A stretch of DNA of 64,000 bases from the NCBI RefSeq assembly GCF_024623725.1, contig NZ_JANKHG010000014.1, positions 62,001 through 126,000 on the forward strand, in the 5' to 3' direction. Below, piece by piece: positions 1 through 8,719 of this stretch. Source of the stretch: Limnobacter parvus (GTDB lineage Bacteria > Pseudomonadota > Gammaproteobacteria > Burkholderiales > Burkholderiaceae_B). A program made the position numbers and the translations under genes. How positions within the stretch are numbered: the first letter of the stretch is position 1; each line of letters opens with the position of its first letter. The notes beneath the pieces were generated by a model. It was given only the letters and a program-made list of their open reading frames with translations, was not told the DNA's origin and did not search any database.

Positions 1-413
1 GTCAACTTTACATCCACATTGTTACGGGTTGCATTGGAATAGGGACAGACCTGGTGTGCTTTTTCGACCAGCGCATTGGCGGCAGCTTTGTCCATTCCAT
101 CCAGCTTAATACTCATGTCGACGGTAATTGCAAAGCCAACACCTTTGGGATTGCCACCAATACCAACAGTCGCGGTTATTTCAGGCTCGGAAGGCAAATT
201 AATTTTATCTTGACCGGCCACGAATTTGATTGCACCGATAAAACAGGCTGAATACCCGGCTGCGAACAATTGCTCGGGGTTCGTGCCGTTACCACCGGCC
301 CCACCCAGTTCTTTGGGAGTGCTTAACTGCACACTTAAGCGTCCGTCTTCAGTGGCTGTGCGACCTTCGCGGCCACCTGTTGACGTGGCTTTGGTTGAAT
401 AAACAATTTCCAT
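1..413 (-). CDS. ohr: Organic hydroperoxide resistance protein Ohr (3' end cut off by window)
   Basis: The reverse strand from 413 reads MEIVYSTKATSTGGREG and continues with a segment containing GGNGTNPEQLFAAGYSACF, the OsmC/Ohr signature around the first peroxidatic Cys. Ohr is a cytoplasmic thiol peroxidase that reduces organic hydroperoxides with two cysteines and lipoyl-linked reductant. The second Cys lies in a VCPYSN motif close to the window edge (near base 50). The C-terminus runs off the window. An AGGAG ribosome site sits at about 419-424, just before the ATG at 411-413. The gene lies directly downstream of the ohrR gene on the same strand, the usual ohrR-ohr pairing, so peroxide-induced expression is expected. 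I am confident of the family. Confidence 0.93.
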   Translation of the reverse strand, partial: MEIVYSTKATSTGGREGRTATEDGRLSVQLSTPKELGGAGGNGTNPEQLFAAGYSACFIGAIKFVAGQDKINLPSEPEITATVGIGGNPKGVGFAITVDMSIKLDGMDKAAANALVEKAHQVCPYSNATRNNVDVKL

Positions 414-424
414 AATGAGCTCCT

Positions 425-470
425 GAATGTCGGTAAAACAAATGGAATGCAATAGTTACTGCAATAACGA
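425..470 (-). promoter_or_regulatory. Probable ohr promoter/operator region
   Basis: The 99 bases between ohrR and ohr contain an imperfect palindrome at about 449-462, GCAATAGTTACTGC, with 10 of 14 positions symmetric, and a direct repeat of TGCAATA spaced by five bases. OhrR-type MarR repressors bind AT-rich inverted repeats just upstream of ohr, so this is the natural operator candidate. The assignment is inferred from position and symmetry only. Confidence 0.35.
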
Positions 471-512
471 TTAATGCCCATGTTACCTGATCAAGAATGC
501 AGGTACAAGCGG

Positions 513-950
513 TCAGGGTTTTAACAAGCGATCGCGCAGCGAATCAAGTTCGCCTTTCAGGCGGTGCATTTCCTCAATGGGCATGCCGCATTTTTCGAAT
601 ACACAGGCATACACACTCAGCGCTTTTTCGCGGATCTGCTTGCCTTCTTCGGTCAGGTAAATTTGCAACTGGCGTTCATCGTCGACGCTTCGGTTGCGGG
701 TCAGCAAACCTTGTTCCGCCATGCGTTTGATCACAGGTGTGAGCGCGCCGGGCTGCTGCCCAAGCTGACGAGCCACATTGATCAAACTAACCCCATCTTC
801 TTTCCACAAGATCATCATGACCAAATATTGAGGAAAGGTCAGCCCCAAGGGTTGCAACAAAGGTTTGTATACCTGGGTGATCGCCAACGACGCGGAATAA
901 AGGGAAAAACAAAGTTGATTGTCCAGCGCAAGAGGGTTTTCAATTTTCAT
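513..950 (-). CDS. ohrR: OhrR, MarR-family organic peroxide sensor/repressor
   Basis: This 145-residue MarR-family winged-helix protein has the OhrR reactive cysteine at residue 14 (LDNQLCFSLYSAS) and further cysteines at 116 and 121, matching the 2-Cys OhrR type in which organic hydroperoxide oxidises the N-terminal Cys and a disulfide to a C-terminal Cys releases DNA. The recognition helix region is around residues 55-75 (ARQLGQQPGALTPVIKRM) and the wing follows with DDERQLQIYLT. It is encoded immediately upstream of ohr on the same strand, so it very probably represses ohr. The start codon at 948-950 lacks a strong ribosome site, but the N-terminus aligns well with the family. Confidence 0.93.
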   Translation of the reverse strand: MKIENPLALDNQLCFSLYSASLAITQVYKPLLQPLGLTFPQYLVMMILWKEDGVSLINVARQLGQQPGALTPVIKRMAEQGLLTRNRSVDDERQLQIYLTEEGKQIREKALSVYACVFEKCGMPIEEMHRLKGELDSLRDRLLKP

Positions 951-1045
951 GGTGTGGGCATTTTGACCAGTCAGTGCAAGTTACCCAAGTGTAAGCTTTC
1001 AAACGCTTTGAGTTATCCTTGTCTAGGTCAATTCAAGACATTTAA

Positions 1046-1714
1046 TCAAAGCAAATCAACTACTTTGGCAATGGAAAAGGCGCGGTCTTGCGGATTTTTA
1101 ATTTTCAGTGCGGCCTGAAAACCTGGGCTGTACTGCAATTTGAGTAGTTCTTTGTAAAAATCATAGTCTTTTTGAATGCCCAAAGCAGCACGGCGCATGT
1201 TCAATTGGGCTTCCTGAAAAGCTTTGCGGTTTTTGGGAAAATAACGCTCTACATGCGACAAAGCAAATACATCCGCATACAATTCCTCACGGTGGCGTCG
1301 CTGAACAGGGCCGAAATCAATGTTTTCTTTCATTTGCACACAGTGGCCCGATTCATGTGCAAAAAAGGCTTCGTACACCACTTGCTTGGGCAAACCTTCG
1401 AAAAACTTGAGGTACTGCTCGAAGCTGTGCCAGGTTTTGTCGCGGGTACTGATCATGAAAGTACAACGCTTCAAGGGCGCATTGTATTGAACCATCAAGG
1501 GTGACTGGTGCGGTATTTCCTTGCCGATCAACTTGAATTCGACTTCGTAACCATGCATGCGGCCATAACCGCGCGCCACGCTGCCGGCAATGTGATCGAT
1601 TAATTCAGCATCGTCAAAGTCTTCAAACCCATTGCCCTGAACCGGGCTTGAACACAAGGCAAGGGCACAGGCTAAGGCTGCGCAAGCTTGCTTGAATCGC
1701 AATGAACTTCCCAC
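1046..1714 (-). CDS. Exported HExxH metallopeptidase-like protein
   Basis: The predicted 222-residue product begins with a GTG codon preceded by CAGGAGAC, followed by a hydrophobic signal peptide (ACAALACALALCSSPVQG), so it is probably periplasmic or outer-membrane associated. It carries an HESGH zinc motif (His120, Glu121, His124) and downstream acidic residues in EELYADVFAL (143-150), which could supply a third ligand as in gluzincins. I do not recognise a named family. The sequence around the zinc motif (AFFAHESGHCVQM) resembles metallopeptidases that act as house-cleaning proteases, but substrate and role are unknown. It is followed closely on the 5' side by a ChaN-like lipoprotein gene on the same strand and may be cotranscribed with it. 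Confidence 0.7.
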   Translation of the reverse strand: MGSSLRFKQACAALACALALCSSPVQGNGFEDFDDAELIDHIAGSVARGYGRMHGYEVEFKLIGKEIPHQSPLMVQYNAPLKRCTFMISTRDKTWHSFEQYLKFFEGLPKQVVYEAFFAHESGHCVQMKENIDFGPVQRRHREELYADVFALSHVERYFPKNRKAFQEAQLNMRRAALGIQKDYDFYKELLKLQYSPGFQAALKIKNPQDRAFSIAKVVDLL

Positions 1715-1752
1715 CAGCCTGTCTCCTGCTTGTACTCGTACCCGAGCTGATT

Positions 1753-2586
1753 TTATTTTTTCATCATGGCTTTGAATGCTTCGCAGGGGTCTTCACGGTC
1801 GAAATTGGGCACCTTGTGCGTCACATCAAATTCCGAATCACCACTGCTTTGCTGTTGTTCCAAAAAGCCATGCACTGTTGTTGTTTTTTGAAGTGTAACG
1901 GGTAACCATTGAAATACGCCGACATCTTTTTGAACATGGCCATTGCCGGCAATCAGAACCACATCGCGTGCGCTGACCTGTTGTTTGATTACATTGGCCA
2001 TCCACACGTCGCGCGCAACTTGGGCCGGCACCATTTTCTCGGCCACGCCAGCAGGCAACATATTGCAGTGACCCTGCACAATGTTGTTCAGGTGTTGGCT
2101 TTGAAGCGGGTCGGGCAAAGGCTTGTCGAGTTGATAATAGGCAATGGTGTCGGGGTCGAGTGCCGCGGCATAACCACCTTGAACAATCCGGTTGGCATCA
2201 CTGCGCGACACATTGGCCGCCAGCAAAGGCAGCTGGTAATCTATCGCCAGTTGAATTAAAGGTTCAAACAATTCCCATTGCCACTTTTCTGCCCAGGGCT
2301 GGGAAGTGATGCACTGCGCCGTTTTGCACTGGTCTTGGGCGCTTCGCAACAGGCCTTGGTGCTTACGGTCAAACTGTTCCATGGCAATGGCGGGCCGCCA
2401 ACCTGCTTTTACTTTTTCCGCAATTAAGGCGTAGCGCGCCTGATGGGCATCGGGATTGTCGTGCACCTCGCCCATTAACCAGATTTTGGCATCAGCAGGT
2501 GGGTCTGCCGTGGGGCTGGCGCAAGCTGTACTCAAAGCAACTGCAAATGCCACCACGAAGTTTCTGGGTGCTACTGCGAACAACAT
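1753..2586 (-). CDS. ChaN-family lipoprotein (DUF399, Tiki-like fold)
   Basis: The 277-residue product has an N-terminal hydrophobic stretch ending at Cys22 (ALSTACASP), a plausible but imperfect lipobox. The mature part begins with IWLMGEVHDNPDAHQ, the GEVHDN motif of the ChaN/TraB-Tiki superfamily, and later has VVLIAGNGHVQKDVGV, the conserved C-terminal GNGH motif with a putative ligand His. ChaN of Campylobacter is a haem-binding outer-membrane lipoprotein. Other members are suspected hydrolases. The start codon overlaps the stop of the upstream dioxygenase gene by one base (TAATG), so the two are translationally coupled. Role in haem or iron handling is inferred from family only. Confidence 0.82.
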   Translation of the reverse strand: MLFAVAPRNFVVAFAVALSTACASPTADPPADAKIWLMGEVHDNPDAHQARYALIAEKVKAGWRPAIAMEQFDRKHQGLLRSAQDQCKTAQCITSQPWAEKWQWELFEPLIQLAIDYQLPLLAANVSRSDANRIVQGGYAAALDPDTIAYYQLDKPLPDPLQSQHLNNIVQGHCNMLPAGVAEKMVPAQVARDVWMANVIKQQVSARDVVLIAGNGHVQKDVGVFQWLPVTLQKTTTVHGFLEQQQSSGDSEFDVTHKVPNFDREDPCEAFKAMMKK

Positions 2587-3179
2587 TAACCCTCCGAACG
2601 GGCAGGCAACACAAAATCAAAACTGGCCAACACTGTTTGGGCTTTGCTTTCTCCTATTTGGACCAGTAAAGCAGGGTTGTAAAAGCCGTCTTGCTGATTC
2701 AAGGGCTCATCAGGAAAGTAAAGCTGAGTGGTCAGCAAAGGCGTGCCCTGCCCTTGCACTTTCACATGCAGGTGCGGCGTGCGCCGAAAGCTTGAATTGC
2801 CATACGCACCAGGCTTGATGGTTTGGAAGCGGAAACGGCCTTGTGAATCGGTGAATTGGTGCCCACGCAATTTGAAGCCTTTGTTGTCGTAGTTGCCTTG
2901 CGCATCGCAGCCCCACAAATCGACTATTGCGTTGGCAATCGGTTGGCATTGGGTGTTTAACACGCGGCCCTCTAGCACCAATACTTGCCCAGACAAGCCA
3001 CTGGTCAAATCGCTGCGCTTGGGAGTTTGGGGGGTGTAAAAAGGGCCTTCGATTTGACGGGGTGTGGGGCTGTCGTCGCAAACCGGGGTTTGCGCCAAAG
3101 CCTGGAGGGGGTGGGCAACCGGGCCCACCAGCAAAAGGCCTGCTCCGGCCTGTAACAATTGTCGTCGGGAATTCAGCAT
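2586..3179 (-). CDS. Exported intradiol ring-cleavage dioxygenase
   Basis: The start is set at the ATG at 3177-3179, which has a strong GGAGG site. A longer frame upstream has no ribosome site. The 197-residue protein starts MLNSRRQLLQAGAGLLLVG, a twin-arginine (Tat) signal. The Fe(III) ligands of the catechol/protocatechuate dioxygenase family are all visible: Tyr in GNYDN, Tyr in KPGAY, and two His in TPHLHV. Intradiol dioxygenases open catechol-type aromatic rings between the hydroxyls. Most pathway enzymes are cytoplasmic, so a Tat-exported copy, without other aromatic catabolism genes nearby, suggests an extracytoplasmic substrate. It overlaps chaN by one base, so the two form a two-gene unit. 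Confidence 0.88.
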   Translation of the reverse strand: MLNSRRQLLQAGAGLLLVGPVAHPLQALAQTPVCDDSPTPRQIEGPFYTPQTPKRSDLTSGLSGQVLVLEGRVLNTQCQPIANAIVDLWGCDAQGNYDNKGFKLRGHQFTDSQGRFRFQTIKPGAYGNSSFRRTPHLHVKVQGQGTPLLTTQLYFPDEPLNQQDGFYNPALLVQIGESKAQTVLASFDFVLPARSEG

Positions 3180-3259
3180 GCCACCTCCTACTGCTTTTAG
3201 TGCTGGGTGTTGCCCACTATAACCAAAAGTAGCAGAAGCTGCATCCTGATGCTTGCTTT

Positions 3260-4363
3260 TTAAGCGTTCAGCCAGTTGACGGTTTTTGCCCAAATGGTGT
3301 TGGGCGATTCCTTGCCACTCATGATGCCGATGTGACCACCGGGGCCGATGAAGAATTCCGATTTTTCCGACCCCACCACCTTGGTAATCGGCTTGCAACA
3401 GGCCACATTGGCAAGGTTGTCTGTTTTGCCTGCAATACCCAGCACTGGGCAGGTGATGTCTTTGAAATTCGCAACAGCCTTGCCCACTTTGAAGTGACCA
3501 TGTGCAGTTTCATTTTCCAGCCAAATGCTGGCAAACCAGTCGCGCAGCGCGCCGCCGGGATAAGCTTCCAGGCTGTCAATAAATGCAGCCTGATTGGCGT
3601 GTTGCGCCACGAATTCTCGGTCATGAAGTTGGCTGACCAGGTTCCAGTAACCTTTCAGGCTGCCGACGGGGTCAAGCAGTTTAAAACCGATTACATTGGC
3701 CCAGCCCGGCGTGTACAGCAATTTGGCCGGTACCTTTCGGAAATTGATTCGGGCTGATTTCAACAAATGGGCCAATCGCTTGTACTGCTGACCAATTGGA
3801 CCATTGGCATGGCCGTCGATTGGTGTGCCGAAGGTCACAATTTTGTTGATGTTTTCGTCTTTGAACAATGCGGTGTAGGCCAGTGCCATGCCACCGCCCA
3901 TGCTCCAGCCTTGCAGGTTCAGTTTTTGCGAGCCGCTGTGTGCGCGCACTGCATTCAGGCAGGCTGGCAAAAATTCCTTGATGTAATTTTCAAGCGTCAA
4001 ACCCGCCTGTTTGCGTGTGGGCTTGCCCCAATCAATCAAATACACGTCAAAGCCTTGAGCCATCAAGTAGCGAACAAAACTGCGCTCGGGCAGCAGGTCG
4101 TACACGTACATGTTCACAGCCAAGGGTGCAATCAACACCAGCGGAATTTTGTTGCGTTTCTGGGTAACGGGCAAGGTTTCATCGCCCATTGAAATACTTT
4201 CTTCAGTCAAGGGCAAGTAGTGGCGAACACTGTAAATACCGCTTTGATGAATAATCTCGAATGGCTGCAAACCGGCACGCACCATGGATTCCGATTTGAA
4301 CAATCGATCCCAGCCATTGCTGGACATGTGGCTGATGCGGCGAAGACTGAGTGCTGATGACAT
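3260..4363 (-). CDS. PHA-synthase-like alpha/beta hydrolase with Ser nucleophile
   Basis: This 367-residue protein resembles the small class III-type poly(3-hydroxyalkanoate) synthase subunit PhaC: APLAVNMYVYDLLPERSFV, LIDWGKP, and a GPGGHIGIMSG segment near the C-terminus match the family. The catalytic acid is probably the Asp in IAGKTDN and the His is in GGHIG. The nucleophile elbow, however, reads GWSMGG, with Ser154 where true PHA synthases have Cys (GxCxG). The protein may therefore be a hydrolase or acyltransferase rather than a polymerase. No phaE, phaA, phaB or phasin gene is adjacent. The ribosome site before the start at 4363 is weak. Confidence 0.78.
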   Translation of the reverse strand: MSSALSLRRISHMSSNGWDRLFKSESMVRAGLQPFEIIHQSGIYSVRHYLPLTEESISMGDETLPVTQKRNKIPLVLIAPLAVNMYVYDLLPERSFVRYLMAQGFDVYLIDWGKPTRKQAGLTLENYIKEFLPACLNAVRAHSGSQKLNLQGWSMGGGMALAYTALFKDENINKIVTFGTPIDGHANGPIGQQYKRLAHLLKSARINFRKVPAKLLYTPGWANVIGFKLLDPVGSLKGYWNLVSQLHDREFVAQHANQAAFIDSLEAYPGGALRDWFASIWLENETAHGHFKVGKAVANFKDITCPVLGIAGKTDNLANVACCKPITKVVGSEKSEFFIGPGGHIGIMSGKESPNTIWAKTVNWLNA

Positions 4364-4465
4364 GGCGTGAACCTGACTAATTGTGAAAATTGGTTTTGTC
4401 AGATTCTAACAGTGTGCCAGCAGTAGCAAGTGGTGGAGATGTTCTAAATGTTACCCATCGGTCAC

Positions 4466-6382
4466 CTAGAGTGATATAGCATGATCGCGAGCATGTTGCG
4501 TAAGCCTTAAAACCTCACCTGTTTCAACCGCGCGGTACTGTGCGTGCAGTTCATTGCTTTGCCCCATCAGGTCAAGATACTGTTGGCTTAGTTCACCTTG
4601 ACTGGCTTTGGTCGCGTTCAGTTGCTCCAATAAAACAATCATTTCTCCCTGTAGCGCTTCCTGCCCCTGGCTTACATTGAGTTGCGCTTGCTGATATTCA
4701 TTTGGGTACTTTTTGCTCAAGGCCTGTTTCCAAGGCTCCCAGTTGGCCAGGTAGGTGTTCAAGTGTTCGTCTGTAAATTTGGACTGAATCTGCTCGCGTG
4801 CGCTTTGAATGTCTTGATCTGTGACCTGCCGTGCACACCGATGAAAAATCATGTCGTTCAATTGGCTGGGCAAATTGAATTCTTTGGACAAATTCACCAC
4901 GTACTTCAAAATGATTTCGGTGGGATCAACAAACCCCACCAAGTTAGATACCTTCTGTTGGGCAATGTTTTTGAGCAACTGCGACCTGTGCAGCCCACCT
5001 GCGGTTTGAACCAGCTTTGCCAAATTTGATTCACTCAAACTTTGATGATGAACAATGGCCTCCTCCAGTTCAATGAATGCCAGTGCAATTCGGTCGTCGC
5101 AGGTTTCAGTGCCTTCTACGGCAATTGCTGCACAGGCTGACAACACACTGGGTTCTTTTTGCATGTAGTCCAGCATTGCGTTAACCCGTTTTACTACATC
5201 GTAAGGCGCCATGGCGTATTGCGCAGTAAGCCGCATGCGGGCCAATTGGCCTGAAAGGGCATTGGACTCAGTGGTTGAGAGGTTTCCAATTGCAGTTTCC
5301 AACACAGGTTCATCCTCTGCACCTGTTTGAACATGTCCCTCTGCGCGCCAAGTAGCGATTTCTTTACTCAGCGATTTAACTTCAACTGCTTGATTAAACT
5401 GACGCATGTCGTATTCAACACGCGGCCCTTGCTCAGGGTGCAAGGCATGGTGAGCCACAATGGCGTTTTGAAGCTGTTGGCGAACTGCTTGAGATAAAGG
5501 ATTGAAGTCAAGGCTAGCTATACATGAGCTTGACAAACAAACCAAACTTTGAGGCAACTCAGAAAGATTATTTCGATGAAGTTCGAGATTTTGAAGGCCT
5601 GGCAAATTGCCGATTGATTCTGGCAAATCTCGCAGCTGGTTGCCTGAAAGACGAAGTGTCAAAAGCGCTGATAGTGTGGCTATGAACTCGGGCAAACTTT
5701 CGAATCGATTCTCGTCAAGCTCAAGTATCGTCAATACTGAAAGTTGACCGACTGATGCAGGCAAACAGTCAAGTTGATTATTTGTAAGGCTAAGATTCCC
5801 TAATGCTGAAAGCTGGCCAATGGACTCTGGCAGATTCGCAAGTTGATTGCCTCCGAGGAAAAGGTTCTTTAAAGCTGAAAGTCGGCCGATTGATGTCGGC
5901 AAGCTTTGCAGTTGATTACGTATAAGGTAAAGACTCTTTAATGCTGAAAGCTGACCAATTGATGCAGGCAAGGATCGCAGTTTATTACCAGCAAGCCGAA
6001 GAGTTTCTAACGTTGAGTGCTGACCAATGGACTCGGGCAGACTTTCGAGTTGATTGAAATCAAGGTTAATCGAACTCACGCCATTCAAAAAGCTCAGGTT
6101 TTCTGGCAGCGCTTTTAGGTGCAGCCGCGATAAATCCAATTCGATGTTAGCGTACGGCGGCTTTTGTAAAGTATCGAAACAAGTCAGCATTCTTGTTTTG
6201 GCCTCTATTCGGTTTTCACCGGGCAAGGCATCGCGCACATACTCAGTCAGCATGTTGTCTACTTCCACCCGGCTCAAAAGGCGCGGTGCTGCCTCGGTGC
6301 TGACCGCCGGTTGCACTTGTTCCACCAAATTGCGAAGATCACCGAGACCAGCAGAATTCACAGAATTTACAAAGTTATCCAT
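4466..6382 (-). CDS. LRR protein with C-terminal NEL (IpaH/SspH-type) E3 ubiquitin ligase domain
   Basis: I take the ATG at 6380-6382. The same frame extends to a TTG at 6448, which has no ribosome site. The 638-residue product has a roughly 75-residue N-terminal segment, nine leucine-rich repeats of about 23 residues (residues 79-295, consensus LPxSIGQLSALxxLxLxxNQL), and then a helical C-terminal half. That half contains TCDDRIALAF with Cys428 and Asp430 in the CxD arrangement, preceded by VVKRVNAMLDYMQ and followed by EIILKYVVNL, LPSQLNDMIF, VTDQDIQSA and ANWEPWKQAL. This order and these motifs match the NEL domain of IpaH, SspH and SlrP, bacterial effectors that ubiquitinate host proteins through the Cys. 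No Sec signal is present. Neighbours are unrelated, and no secretion genes are in the window. Confidence 0.88.
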   Translation of the reverse strand: MDNFVNSVNSAGLGDLRNLVEQVQPAVSTEAAPRLLSRVEVDNMLTEYVRDALPGENRIEAKTRMLTCFDTLQKPPYANIELDLSRLHLKALPENLSFLNGVSSINLDFNQLESLPESIGQHSTLETLRLAGNKLRSLPASIGQLSALKSLYLIRNQLQSLPTSIGRLSALKNLFLGGNQLANLPESIGQLSALGNLSLTNNQLDCLPASVGQLSVLTILELDENRFESLPEFIATLSALLTLRLSGNQLRDLPESIGNLPGLQNLELHRNNLSELPQSLVCLSSSCIASLDFNPLSQAVRQQLQNAIVAHHALHPEQGPRVEYDMRQFNQAVEVKSLSKEIATWRAEGHVQTGAEDEPVLETAIGNLSTTESNALSGQLARMRLTAQYAMAPYDVVKRVNAMLDYMQKEPSVLSACAAIAVEGTETCDDRIALAFIELEEAIVHHQSLSESNLAKLVQTAGGLHRSQLLKNIAQQKVSNLVGFVDPTEIILKYVVNLSKEFNLPSQLNDMIFHRCARQVTDQDIQSAREQIQSKFTDEHLNTYLANWEPWKQALSKKYPNEYQQAQLNVSQGQEALQGEMIVLLEQLNATKASQGELSQQYLDLMGQSNELHAQYRAVETGEVLRLTQHARDHAISL

Positions 6383-6494
6383 AGCTCTTGTTGTTGCGTG
6401 ATTGTGGTTGAGTAGCCACAAGTGCCAACAAAGTTCAAACAACCGCAAAAAGAACGGGATCGTTTATCTAGCCAGATTTACATTATTTAAGGCC

Positions 6495-8543
6495 TCACCT
6501 CCACTTCATGCCCAGGGTGATACCCAGCAAAAACTGGCGTTCGCTGGCCGGTTCGAAAAACTGCCCGACCCCTTGGTTCACAATTACCGAGCCCACATAT
6601 TTTTTGTCAAATACATTGTCAATGCGCGCATAAGTTCGCACATTCCAGCCGCCTTCCAGTGGCCAGTCTTTGCTGGCGCGTAAGTTCACTACGCTGTAAG
6701 AAGGCGCAAAAGCGTCGTTCGCATCATTGGCAAAAAGTTTGTCGACATAGCGCAATTCAGTTGCGGCTTCATACAGGCTGGAAGGCTTGTAAACCAATTC
6801 ACCAAAGAATGTTTTTTTCGGAATGCTGGGCAGACTGTTGCCCGCTTGAATGCTGTTCACCGACGTGTCGTAAGTTGCACGAATAAAATTCACTGCAGCG
6901 TTGGCCTGCCATTCCTTATTGAACGCATGCTGCAGCGCCAACTCAGCCCCTTCACGGCGAGTGGAGCCCGCATTTTGGAATGCCGTAGCACCACCAATGG
7001 CCTGAAGCACTACAATTTCATTGTTCGTATTCACCGTGTACAACGCCGCATTTACTTTTGTTGCCCCGAACTTGGCTTTGACCCCCACTTCCAACTGTTC
7101 ACTTTTTGCAGCCTCCAGTTGGGCATTAAAATTGGGGCTGAGCGCATTGTTGTTTACATCCACAACCGACAAGTATGCGGTTTCCAGCAGAGTGGGCGTT
7201 TCAAACCCCTCGCCATAAGAAATGTAGGTGTTGATATTGGGCTGCAAACGATAGGTAAAACCAATATTGCTGGTGACTTCATCGTACTTTTTACTGCCGC
7301 TGCCATCACCGTTGCTCAAAAACTGATCGTTGGCTTCAATTTCAATCGATGAATTGCGCAACCCCGCCAGCACGCTGAACTTGTCGGTGAAAAAGTATTC
7401 CGCTTGCAGGTATTGGTCGAACTGGCTGGCGGTGTTGGCTTCATCCCGGTTGGGCGTTGTACTTGCGCCAAAAAAGCCCAGGCGTGCCTGCTCCAGTTCG
7501 CCTACCGTTAAGCCTGCATTGAAAAACAAGGGTTTTTCAAACAGGCTGGTTTGGTGTGCAAAACGCAAATCTGCACCGCTGTATTCGTTTTTCAGGTCAA
7601 TCACCGCCGTGCTGGCCAACACCTGCCTTATTTTTCGGTCGCCATAGTACGGGCTGAAAGTGACACTGGTTTCAGGCGTGAATTGGTGTTCAAACACAAT
7701 GCCGGTTTGGCTTTGCTCCACGGTTTTATTGGTGTTGTTGGCCACGGCGTTGGTGCCCGCCTGCCTGCGATTACTGGCCAGTTGCACAGCAGTCAAACCC
7801 GCCGGGTCTTGTGCCAAGGGAATGTCGACATAGTTCACCACCCAGCTTAAACGCGTATCGCTGCTCAGGTTCCACACCATTTTGCTGTTGAAGTTGTCGC
7901 GACGCGCTTTGCTGTGGTCGCGGTAGCCGTCGGTACGAAAAGTGGACGCATCAATCACAATGCCCAGATTCTCATTCCCCTTGTTCAGCTTGATGCCGCT
8001 GCGGCGCGTGCTGTCGGTGCCAAACACTTGATTCACTTCAAGCTCAGTGCCGGGGCGCGGATTTTCGGTGGTCAACAAAATAACGCCACCCGAGGAATTG
8101 CCATACAGCGATGAAAACGGCCCGCGCAGCACTTCAATGGATTCCGTCGACGAAAGGCTGAAGTGTGAAATTTGACCAGACCCATCGGGCATGGTGGCGG
8201 GAATGCCATCGGAAAACAAACGCACCCCGCGTACCCCCGAAGTGGCCCGTGCGCCAAAACCGCGAATGGAAATTTGCAGGTCTTGCGCAAAATTGTTTCG
8301 ATTGTTGATCACCAAACCGGGCACGCGTGCCAGGGTTTCCGACAGGTTCACCTGAAAACTGGCGGCTTTTTCAAGCGTATTCTGATTGATTTTATCGACC
8401 GAAGCAGGCACTTCAAAAGGGTCACGCGCTTCACGCGTGGCCGACACCACGAACTCATCAAGGCTGCTGTTTTGTGCAACTGCTGGGGTCACAAAACCCA
8501 ATACGGCCAAGGCACTGAACAAAGTTGAACTGCGGTACTTCAT
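6495..8543 (-). CDS. TonB-dependent outer-membrane receptor
   Basis: The 682-residue protein has a cleavable signal peptide (LFSALAVLGFVTPAVAQ), a TonB-box-like start (LDEFVVSA), a plug domain with VPGLVINNRNNFAQDLQISIRG and IEVLRGPFSSLYGNSSGGVI, and a 22-strand-type beta-barrel ending in FLLGITLGMKWR. The family imports siderophores, haem, cobalamin or other scarce ligands across the outer membrane using TonB energy. No signalling (STN) domain is present. The ligand cannot be told from sequence. The plug and barrel layout fits the iron-complex receptor class (FecA/PupB-like). It stands alone between the NEL-protein gene and the divergent alcohol dehydrogenase gene. Confidence 0.93.
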   Translation of the reverse strand: MKYRSSTLFSALAVLGFVTPAVAQNSSLDEFVVSATREARDPFEVPASVDKINQNTLEKAASFQVNLSETLARVPGLVINNRNNFAQDLQISIRGFGARATSGVRGVRLFSDGIPATMPDGSGQISHFSLSSTESIEVLRGPFSSLYGNSSGGVILLTTENPRPGTELEVNQVFGTDSTRRSGIKLNKGNENLGIVIDASTFRTDGYRDHSKARRDNFNSKMVWNLSSDTRLSWVVNYVDIPLAQDPAGLTAVQLASNRRQAGTNAVANNTNKTVEQSQTGIVFEHQFTPETSVTFSPYYGDRKIRQVLASTAVIDLKNEYSGADLRFAHQTSLFEKPLFFNAGLTVGELEQARLGFFGASTTPNRDEANTASQFDQYLQAEYFFTDKFSVLAGLRNSSIEIEANDQFLSNGDGSGSKKYDEVTSNIGFTYRLQPNINTYISYGEGFETPTLLETAYLSVVDVNNNALSPNFNAQLEAAKSEQLEVGVKAKFGATKVNAALYTVNTNNEIVVLQAIGGATAFQNAGSTRREGAELALQHAFNKEWQANAAVNFIRATYDTSVNSIQAGNSLPSIPKKTFFGELVYKPSSLYEAATELRYVDKLFANDANDAFAPSYSVVNLRASKDWPLEGGWNVRTYARIDNVFDKKYVGSVIVNQGVGQFFEPASERQFLLGITLGMKWR

Positions 8544-8719
8544 TGAAATTCTCGGGCTGATTTAAAACGGCATGGGTAAAGCATGCAGGAATTGCCCTTC
8601 AATGTTCTACCCCTCGTCAACAAAAGTGGAATATTTCCTCTGCCCCTAAGGCGCCAACTCTTTGTACAATCCGAGTAACAACTGTTAACCCCCATTATAA
8701 AAAGTCAGGAGACACCCGC

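Noticed and set aside
3180-3398. Upstream extension of the dioxygenase (73 residues)
   Set aside because: The extension is low in family similarity, lacks a ribosome site and would hide the Tat signal that starts at 3179.
6383-6448. N-terminal extension of the NEL protein from a TTG at 6448
   Set aside because: There is no ribosome site in front, and the extra 22 residues (Trp, His and Asn rich) do not resemble an effector N-terminus. The ATG at 6382 is preferred.
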